Shown here: piece after piece, positions 1 through 4,810 of the stretch
Position numbering within the stretch: the first letter of the stretch is position 1
Layout of the letters: each line of letters opens with the position of its first letter
Translations under genes and position numbers: made by a program
Source: an uncultured Flavobacteriia bacterium
GTDB lineage: Bacteria > Bacteroidota > Bacteroidia > Flavobacteriales_D > Crocinitomicaceae
Direction: 5' to 3'
Length of the DNA stretch: 6,663 nucleotides
NCBI GenBank assembly: GCA_903930085.1
Contig: CAIYXD010000477.1
Span: 1 to 6,663 of the forward strand
The notes under the pieces: model-generated
The model's input: only the letters and a program-made list of their open reading frames with translations
Databases searched by the model: none
Told to the model about the DNA's origin: nothing

Positions 1-1112
1 CTTTCCAAAAATATTTGTCCGTCTGTAATAGAAATAACATTCGTTGGAATATATGCAGAAACGTCACCTGCTTGCGTTTCAATAATTGGCAATGCTGTTA
101 ATGAACCACCACCTTTAACGATTCCTTTCAAGGATTCAGGTAAGTCATTCATTTGGGATGCTATTTTATCATCTGCAATAATTTTTGCAGCTCTTTCCAA
201 TAAACGGGAATGCAAGTAGAAAACATCACCAGGATATGCTTCACGACCTGGAGGACGACGAAGTAACAAAGAAACTTCACGGTAAGCTACCGCTTGTTTG
301 GATAAATCATCGTATACAATTAATGCCGGACGACCTGAATCGCGGAAGAATTCTCCAACTGCTGCACCGGTCATTGGCGCATAAAACTGCATTGTTGCAG
401 GATCGGATGCATTTGCCGCAACGATTACCGTATACGCCATCGCTCCTGCATCTTCAAATTTCTTAACAATTCCAGCAACAGTAGATGCTTTTTGTCCAAT
501 TGCAACGTAAATACAAAAAACAGGCTCGCCTCTATCGTAGAATTCACGTTGGTTGATAATTGTATCAATTGCAACAGTTGTTTTTCCCGTTTGACGGTCA
601 CCGATAATCAACTCACGTTGTCCACGACCAACAGGAATCATTGCATCAATTGCTTTGATACCAGTTTGCAATGGCTCGGTTACTGGTTGGCGGAAGATTA
701 CACCTGGTGCTTTTCTTTCGATTGGCATTTCGTATAATTCGCCTTGAATTGGTCCTTTTCCGTCAATTGGATTCCCTAAAGTATCAATAACACGTCCAAC
801 TAATCCTTCTCCAATTTTAACAGAAGCGATACGACCTAAACGTTTTACAGTATCTCCTTCTTTCACAAGATTAGAACGTCCAAGCATTACGGCTCCAACA
901 TTGTCCTCTTCTAAGTTTAAAGCGATTCCTTGCAATCCGCCGTTGAACTCAATCAACTCCCCGTATTGAACACCGTTCAATCCATAAATTCGTGCGATAC
1001 CATCACCTACTTGCAATACGGTACCTACTTCCTGTAGTTCAGCTTCGGAACGAAATCCGGATAACTGTTCTCTTAAAATTGCAGAAACTTCTGCTGGTTT
1101 TATATCTGCCAT
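1..1112 (-). CDS. atpA: ATP synthase F1 subunit alpha (partial, C-terminus beyond left edge)
   Basis: This is the non-catalytic nucleotide-binding subunit of the F1 head; three alpha alternate with three beta on the cytoplasmic side of the membrane. I translated it by hand from the ATG at 1112; the frame stays open to base 1, giving 370 full codons of a protein usually about 500-530 residues long, so the C-terminal helical domain is missing. The N-terminal beta-barrel domain covers about residues 25-95. The Walker A motif GDRQTGKT is at about 171-178, the Walker B-like strand ALIVYDD at about 263-269, and the family blocks ETQAGDVSAY (about 345-354) and PTNVISITDGQIFL (about 356-369) are intact. 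The stretch around 311-335, including MNDLPESLKG, is a longer surface loop than in Bacillus-type alpha and is, from memory, common in Bacteroidota. It lies 37 nt after atpH with no promoter seen between them, so it is co-transcribed. Identity is certain. Confidence 0.98.
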   Translation of the reverse strand, partial: MADIKPAEVSAILREQLSGFRSEAELQEVGTVLQVGDGIARIYGLNGVQYGELIEFNGGLQGIALNLEEDNVGAVMLGRSNLVKEGDTVKRLGRIASVKIGEGLVGRVIDTLGNPIDGKGPIQGELYEMPIERKAPGVIFRQPVTEPLQTGIKAIDAMIPVGRGQRELIIGDRQTGKTTVAIDTIINQREFYDRGEPVFCIYVAIGQKASTVAGIVKKFEDAGAMAYTVIVAANASDPATMQFYAPMTGAAVGEFFRDSGRPALIVYDDLSKQAVAYREVSLLLRRPPGREAYPGDVFYLHSRLLERAAKIIADDKIASQMNDLPESLKGIVKGGGSLTALPIIETQAGDVSAYIPTNVISITDGQIFLE

Positions 1113-1149
1113 ACTCTTTAGTTTTACATTGATTCCACTTAATTGCGGA

Positions 1150-1683
1150 TTATCTTGTTAAACGTTGTTTTAAATTATTAATTTGACTTGCGACAGATGC
1201 ATCAATTTGCTTATCATCCATGCGCACTATGAATCCACCGATTAACGAAGGATCAATTATTTCTTCTACTTCCAGTTTTTCAGTACTGGAATGTTGGATT
1301 TTTGAAACGATTAGATTACGAGTTGTGTCGTTTAGAGCCACTGCAGATACAATTGTAATAGGAACAATTCCTCTGTGTGCTTTTAACAGTTGATCGAAAG
1401 AAATTGCGATCTGAGGCAACATGTATTCTCTTCTATTCTTGGTTATTAAGTCAATAAACGATAAAGTTAAGGCTTCAAATTTGCCGAACAGCTCTCTATA
1501 AATCGCTATTTTCTTAGCTGAATTAATAATTGGAGAATTCAAAAGAATCGTAAATTCTTTAGTTTCTGCATTAACAGCTTCCAAATACTTCAAATCTGCA
1601 GCAACTACATCCAGTTTATTCTGCTCGATGGCCAACTCCAAGAGCGCCTTTGCGTATCGCGATGCTGCTTTTGTACTTTTCAT
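1150..1683 (-). CDS. atpH: ATP synthase F1 subunit delta (OSCP homologue)
   Basis: Subunit delta sits on top of the F1 head and joins the alpha N-termini to the b-subunit stalk, acting as part of the stator. The 177-residue length is normal for the family. The N-terminal helical domain opens with SRYAKALLELA at 9-19, the usual start of this family. The C-terminal signature is clear: DPSLIGGFIVRMDDKQIDAS at 144-163, followed by the final helix ending NNLKQRL. The ATG start at 1683 is supported by its position 10 nt after the atpF stop and by the family N-terminus beginning right behind it. No Shine-Dalgarno sequence is visible, as is usual in Bacteroidota. The order b-delta-alpha matches the standard ATP synthase operon. 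Confidence 0.97.
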   Translation of the reverse strand: MKSTKAASRYAKALLELAIEQNKLDVVAADLKYLEAVNAETKEFTILLNSPIINSAKKIAIYRELFGKFEALTLSFIDLITKNRREYMLPQIAISFDQLLKAHRGIVPITIVSAVALNDTTRNLIVSKIQHSSTEKLEVEEIIDPSLIGGFIVRMDDKQIDASVASQINNLKQRLTR

Positions 1684-1693
1684 CGTAATTATC

Positions 1694-2188
1694 TTAATTC
1701 AAGTTAATATCACCAGCCATTTTCTCAGCTAACGCTTTTTGCTTTTCATCAGAAGATAACTCAGCTCGAACTATTTTCTCTGCAATTTCGATTGAAAATA
1801 GTGCAACTTTCGTTTTAAGTTCCGAAATAGCAGCATTCTTCTCCTCTTCAATAACCATTCGTGCAGCAGCAACTATTTTCTCCGATTCTTTCTTGGAATT
1901 AGCTTTCGCATCTTCTACCATTTTCACAGCAGTTTCTTTAGCATCCTTTAAGATTGCATCTCTTTCAGCACGCGCTTCTTTCTGCAGATTCTCATTCTGA
2001 GCTTGCATTTCTTTCATTTCAGCTTTTGTGCGAATCGCAAGATCTAAAGCTTCGGCTATCTTTTGTTCACGTTCATTTACAGAACTTAAGATTGGTTTCC
2101 AAATAAATTTTGTTAACACAAATAGCAGACAGATAAAAACTAAACCTGTCCAAAACAAAAGACCGAATTCTGGTAAAATTAAATCCAT
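1694..2188 (-). CDS. atpF: ATP synthase Fo subunit b
   Basis: Subunit b forms the peripheral stalk: one membrane helix next to subunit a, then a long cytoplasmic helix that reaches delta. The 164-residue protein shows this layout. A single hydrophobic helix lies at about 8-28, directly followed by the family motif KFIWKPI at 27-33. The rest, about 36-157, is a charged Ala/Glu/Lys-rich coiled coil without prolines, containing the typical segment SIEIAEKIVRAEL at 132-144. The ATG at 2188 has an A-rich leader and no Shine-Dalgarno sequence; the short N-terminus ahead of the membrane helix fits the family. A strong stem-loop lies in the 66-nt gap between atpE and this gene, so its expression may be set lower than that of atpE. 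Only one b-type gene is present here, so the stalk is presumably a b homodimer. Confidence 0.97.
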   Translation of the reverse strand: MDLILPEFGLLFWTGLVFICLLFVLTKFIWKPILSSVNEREQKIAEALDLAIRTKAEMKEMQAQNENLQKEARAERDAILKDAKETAVKMVEDAKANSKKESEKIVAAARMVIEEEKNAAISELKTKVALFSIEIAEKIVRAELSSDEKQKALAEKMAGDINLN

Positions 2189-2218
2189 TTTATATTTTTT
2201 TTAAAGTTTTAAAATTAA

Positions 2219-2247
2219 TCCGCACTTGACCAACCGTCAAGTGCGGA
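2219..2247 (-). promoter_or_regulatory. Perfect 12-bp stem-loop between atpE and atpF
   Basis: The arms TCCGCACTTGAC (2219-2230) and GTCAAGTGCGGA (2236-2247) are exact reverse complements around a 5-nt loop. In the transcript the stem begins 7 nt after the atpE stop codon and is followed by AUUAAUUUUAAAAC, which is only a weak U-tract, and then by the atpF start about 30 nt downstream. Such hairpins after atpE are plausible as a leaky terminator or as a 3' end that protects atpE mRNA, raising output of the multi-copy c subunit over b. The structure is seen directly; the role is inference. Confidence 0.75.
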
Positions 2248-2254
2248 GTTTAAA

Positions 2255-2467
2255 TTATTTCGCTCCTCCTAGTAGACCTACTACTACACCGAAAAGCGCA
2301 ACACCTTCGATTAACGCCGCAGCGATAATCATCGTTGTTGTAATTTTTCCTGAAGCTTCTGGTTGACGTGCGATTGCGTCCATTGCTGAACCACCGATTC
2401 TACCAATTCCTAATCCTGCGCCTAAAACGGCAAGACCTGCTCCGATTGCTGCTATACTTCCGTACAT
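2255..2467 (-). CDS. atpE: ATP synthase Fo subunit c (proton-carrying ring)
   Basis: This 70-residue hairpin protein forms the rotating c-ring, carrying one ion per subunit past subunit a. Helix 1 (about 4-31) has the packed glycine pattern GAGLGIG at 16-22. The polar loop RQPE at 34-37 contacts gamma/epsilon. Helix 2 (about 42-66) carries the essential carboxylate Glu54 in ALIEGVALFG. Hand alignment with the Na+-type c subunit of Ilyobacter puts Ile21 where the Na+-ligand Gln is found, and Gly55 follows the Glu in place of Ser. The ring is therefore predicted to carry H+, not Na+. It lies 30 nt after atpB and is followed by a strong hairpin, in keeping with a need for many copies of this subunit. 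No Shine-Dalgarno sequence is seen before the ATG at 2467. Confidence 0.98.
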   Translation of the reverse strand: MYGSIAAIGAGLAVLGAGLGIGRIGGSAMDAIARQPEASGKITTTMIIAAALIEGVALFGVVVGLLGGAK

Positions 2468-2497
2468 AACTATGTATATTAAAAAGTTACTAATTAA

Positions 2498-3625
2498 TTA
2501 ATGGTGCGCCTCTTCCACTGCTCCACCGATAAACAATGCGGATAACATTGCGAATAGATACGCTTGCAAGAAAGCAACCAACAACTCTAAAATCGATATA
2601 AACAAAGCCATTGGAACAGAAAGAGCTCCCCAAGCAACATTTTTGTTTATAAAAATTATAGAAACTAAAGCCAAAACGATGATGTGTCCAGCGGTCATAT
2701 TCGCGAACAAACGAATCATTAAGGCAAAAGGCTTTGTTAAAATCCCAACCAACTCGATCGGAATCATGATAGGTAATAATAGAACTGGAACTCCAGGAGT
2801 TGCAAAGATGTGCTTCCAATAATTCCTATTGGAGGAAACCAAGGTAACTACTAAGGTACAGATTGCTAAAAATAATGTCACAGAAATATTACCGGTTAAA
2901 TTTGCTCCACCTGGAATGAGCGGAACCAAACCAAGTAGGTTATTAAAGAAAATAAAGAAGAAAATTGTCAATAGATAGGGAACATATTTTTTGTATTTGT
3001 GTTCGCCGATGTTAGATTTAGCTACATCATCTCTTACCATCACAATAAGCGGTTCTAAAAACTTTGCCAAGCCTTTTGGTGAAACAGCACCATTCTTTTT
3101 GTAAAATCGCGCTACTGAAGCCATTATTACAAGAATGAAAAACGCACCAAAAAACAAAGAAAGCACATTTTTAGTAATGGAAAAATCTAAAGTTTTTGTA
3201 TTACCATGTACATGTCCGTCTTCAATTTGCAACGTTTCATTCGATAATTTATAAATTTTTTCATGGTACAATCCATATCCCTTAGCAGGACCAGAACCAG
3301 AAATAAATTCAACTTCTAATTTTGTCTTGTGGTCTACAACTTTTTGGATACTTCCGTGGTAAAAATGAGAAGAAGAAAAAACTTTTACACCACCATCAAT
3401 TAAAATTATTGGCAAGTAAATAGACGTTCCTCCGTGCTCTGGGCCCCAAAGATGCCATTCATGTGCATCTTTAATATGATGCATTATCATTCCATTAACA
3501 TCAAAATCTTTTTCTTCCGACTCCTTATTATTTTGACTTTGATTTGTCGACGCAAAAGCAATATTCAAACAGAAAATTGCAATTAGCGTAATAAACGCAG
3601 AAATAGTAACTTTTTTTCGAGCCAT
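2498..3625 (-). CDS. atpB: ATP synthase Fo subunit a with N-terminal signal peptide and extra periplasmic domain
   Basis: Subunit a provides the two proton half-channels beside the c-ring. At 375 residues it is about 100 longer than E. coli subunit a. Residues 1-25 look like a signal peptide (MARKK, a hydrophobic core, then AFA before Ser26). Residues 26-150 form a soluble His-rich region with MIMHHIKDAHEWHLW at 46-60. The membrane part follows, with helices at about 153-172, 213-236, 248-266, 278-299, 303-326 and 335-363. The essential arginine is Arg305 in MIRLFANMTAGH, equal to E. coli Arg210. His314 and Glu347 occupy the E. coli Glu219 and His245 positions, a known swapped pair. Gln354 in LQAYLF matches E. 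coli Gln252. It is the first gene after the promoter at 3694-3665, and AAGGAA about 12 nt before the ATG could be a weak ribosome site. Identity is certain; the function of the extra domain is unknown. Confidence 0.97.
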   Translation of the reverse strand: MARKKVTISAFITLIAIFCLNIAFASTNQSQNNKESEEKDFDVNGMIMHHIKDAHEWHLWGPEHGGTSIYLPIILIDGGVKVFSSSHFYHGSIQKVVDHKTKLEVEFISGSGPAKGYGLYHEKIYKLSNETLQIEDGHVHGNTKTLDFSITKNVLSLFFGAFFILVIMASVARFYKKNGAVSPKGLAKFLEPLIVMVRDDVAKSNIGEHKYKKYVPYLLTIFFFIFFNNLLGLVPLIPGGANLTGNISVTLFLAICTLVVTLVSSNRNYWKHIFATPGVPVLLLPIMIPIELVGILTKPFALMIRLFANMTAGHIIVLALVSIIFINKNVAWGALSVPMALFISILELLVAFLQAYLFAMLSALFIGGAVEEAHH

Positions 3626-3782
3626 TGTCTATATTATTCCTTAAAAATTCTTTAAATTTTGGCGCAAAGTTAGGTAAACTTTCTAAAGAAACAAGGAAAA
3701 ATGTTTAGAATTGAAATTAATTTTTCCAACCCATCTCATCCAAAAAAGATGTATGTGTAATGCAAACCTTGATACTCCTAAA
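3626..3782. other. 157-nt intergenic region upstream of atpB
   Basis: This is the only sizeable non-coding gap in the window. It holds the atpB promoter (3665-3694) and an AT-rich leader of roughly 35 nt. The half nearest the AtpI-like gene (about 3700-3782) shows no convincing terminator: there is only a 4-bp GATG/CATC match around 3737-3751, so read-through from the upstream genes into atpB is likely. No open reading frame of note was seen here. Confidence 0.7.
3665..3694 (-). promoter_or_regulatory. Bacteroidota-type -33/-7 promoter for atpBEFHA
   Basis: On the minus strand a -7 element TAACTTTG (3672-3665) matches the Bacteroidota consensus TAnnTTTG in full. It is preceded after exactly 19 nt by TTG (3694-3692), fitting the -33 element TTG/TTTG and the usual spacing. 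Transcription would begin around 3660-3657, giving an AT-rich leader of about 35 nt before the atpB ATG at 3625. This would let the structural subunits be expressed apart from the upstream accessory genes. Confidence 0.75.
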
Positions 3783-4166
3783 TTAAATTGTCCGATTACT
3801 AATTCTAATCAATAAAAAAGACTGGATACCCAGCAACAAAACAAATAAACTCACCATATGAAACCCGATTTGTCTAAATTCTTCTAGCCTCATAAAAACA
3901 ACAGTTCCTATTATCAAAAACGATAGCAGCAATTGAACGGTTGTCAACAATAGAAATTTGATTGCAAATTGTTCCGCGTCTTTATCCAAACTTGGGGCAA
4001 TAATTAACATTCCTAGAAGAAAAATAAATGCAATTGTTAGGGAAACCAATACTGCTCCAAAAGGATTGATTGGAATAATTTGGAGTGACACCATTCCAAA
4101 GTAAAAGGAAACAATTGAAGCGATGCTAAGAAAAAATTGCTTTAAAAAATATTTACGTTTACTCAT
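3783..4166 (-). CDS. Four-helix membrane protein, AtpI-like position
   Basis: This 127-residue protein is mostly hydrophobic, with four likely membrane helices at about 10-29, 33-57, 68-90 and 98-122. It has a basic N-terminus (MSKRKYFLKQ) and a short polar loop SLDKDAEQF at 59-67. Size, helix number and position directly before atpB match AtpI (subunit I), which in other bacteria helps c-ring assembly, but I see no sequence motif that settles the family, so the assignment rests on context. Its ATG at 4166 overlaps the atpZ stop by 8 nt, implying translational coupling, and AAGGAAG sits immediately before the ATG. The next gene, atpB, has its own promoter. No pseudogene signs are visible. An unrelated small membrane protein remains possible. 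Confidence 0.85.
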   Translation of the reverse strand: MSKRKYFLKQFFLSIASIVSFYFGMVSLQIIPINPFGAVLVSLTIAFIFLLGMLIIAPSLDKDAEQFAIKFLLLTTVQLLLSFLIIGTVVFMRLEEFRQIGFHMVSLFVLLLGIQSFLLIRISNRTI

Positions 4167-4389
4167 CTTCCTTACTTATTTGGATTACTTCTTTTATTAC
4201 TAGTATCAATGCTGCCATAACACCAAAAAGCGCGAGGCTGATTGTCCACCAAGGTGTTTTTGTCTTGTATTTTTCATCTAAATAAGTGCCGAGCCAGGTA
4301 AAAAATGCAATGATTGCGCCCATCTGAATTCCCAAAGAAGAGAAACGGGCAAATTTTGAAACACTTTTTTGATTATTTGAGTCCGGCAT
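4159..4389 (-). CDS. atpZ: AtpZ/AtpQ-family two-helix membrane protein
   Basis: This is a 76-residue protein with a polar, basic N-terminus and two membrane helices at about 18-36 and 48-69. The loop between them, YLDEKYKTKTPWW at 35-48, and the segment SSLGIQMGAIIAFFTWLG fit the AtpZ family (ATPase_gene1), a partner of AtpI upstream of ATP synthase genes, linked in alkaliphilic Bacillus to Mg2+ handling and c-ring assembly. The ATG at 4389 is chosen because it lies 1 nt after the bactofilin stop and places the first helix correctly. The frame is open further upstream to 4533, but that stretch overlaps the bactofilin and does not resemble the family. Its last 8 nt overlap the next gene. The family is fairly certain; the exact function in this phylum is not. 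Confidence 0.88.
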   Translation of the reverse strand: MPDSNNQKSVSKFARFSSLGIQMGAIIAFFTWLGTYLDEKYKTKTPWWTISLALFGVMAALILVIKEVIQISKEDE

Positions 4390-4390
4390 C

Positions 4391-4807
4391 TTAGTAAACC
4401 AAGTCTTCTGTTCGATTTTCCTGCTGAATAGGCGTTGTATTTTCGTTTGCACTTGCATTCCGCATCGCACAAGAACCAAAAAATAGCGCACCTTCCTCCA
4501 TGTGCAATCGCGCAGTTTGAATATCGCCTGCAATCTTTGCTGTTTCTCGCAAAATCAATAAGCTTTCAACGGACAAATTACCGTTAATTTTACCTTCTAT
4601 ATCCGCTTCTTGGCACGTTAAATTTCCGTTCACTAGGCCATTTTCACCGATTACTACCTTGCCTTTTGTAGAAATATTTCCTTGAACTTCGCCATCAATA
4701 CGCAAATTGGATTCCGAGAAAACATCACCAACAATCTTCGTTCCATCCACTAATCGATTCAAACGCTCTGGACTATCCACGTGTGATTTTTCTTTTCTTT
4801 TCAACAT
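4391..4807 (-). CDS. Bactofilin (polymer-forming cytoskeletal protein)
   Basis: Bactofilins self-assemble without nucleotides into filaments at the inner face of the membrane and act as scaffolds for envelope enzymes, cell shape or polarity. This 138-residue protein has the family plan: a short charged N-tail (1-18, beginning MLKRKEK), a beta-helix core at about 19-114, and a polar, disordered C-tail (115-138). The core shows the regular short rungs with turn glycines, for example IVGDVF (25-30), LRIDGEVQGNIS (35-46), VVIGENGLVNGNL (51-63), IEGKINGNL (70-78) and IAGDI (92-96). It starts 3 nt after the sprE stop and ends 1 nt before atpZ, so it is clearly part of the same transcript. The basic N-tail may help membrane contact (inference). 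Which process it scaffolds here is not shown by the sequence. Confidence 0.93.
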   Translation of the reverse strand: MLKRKEKSHVDSPERLNRLVDGTKIVGDVFSESNLRIDGEVQGNISTKGKVVIGENGLVNGNLTCQEADIEGKINGNLSVESLLILRETAKIAGDIQTARLHMEEGALFFGSCAMRNASANENTTPIQQENRTEDLVY

Positions 4808-4810
4808 GTT

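Noticed and set aside
185..737. Two plus-strand open frames (93 and 81 codons)
   Set aside because: They lie wholly opposite atpA, whose translation matches the family throughout. Their products are low-complexity and resemble nothing.
2490..2819. Minus-strand open frame of 109 codons inside atpB
   Set aside because: It is an out-of-frame shadow of the conserved C-terminal channel region of atpB, with a Cys/Ser/Phe-rich product typical of shadow frames.
3644..3660. AT-only inverted repeat in the atpB leader (AAAATT/AATTTT)
   Set aside because: It is six A-U pairs in an AT-rich leader, too weak and too likely by chance to call a regulatory structure.
3737..3751. CATC/GATG match with an A-run, considered as a terminator after the AtpI-like gene
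   Set aside because: It is only a 4-bp stem with a 7-nt loop. The T-run on the minus strand lies in the loop and not after the stem.
4097..4104. Near-match to the -7 promoter element (TTACTTTG on the minus strand) inside the AtpI-like gene
   Set aside because: One consensus base is wrong, and there is no TTG at the expected distance of 17-23 nt.
4278..4472. 64-codon minus-strand frame across bactofilin and atpZ
   Set aside because: It overlaps two better supported genes in another frame and has no recognisable features.
4390..4533. Longer N-terminus for AtpZ, starting at 4533
   Set aside because: The extension would overlap the conserved bactofilin core and C-tail. The ATG at 4389 gives a normal-length family member placed 1 nt after the bactofilin stop.
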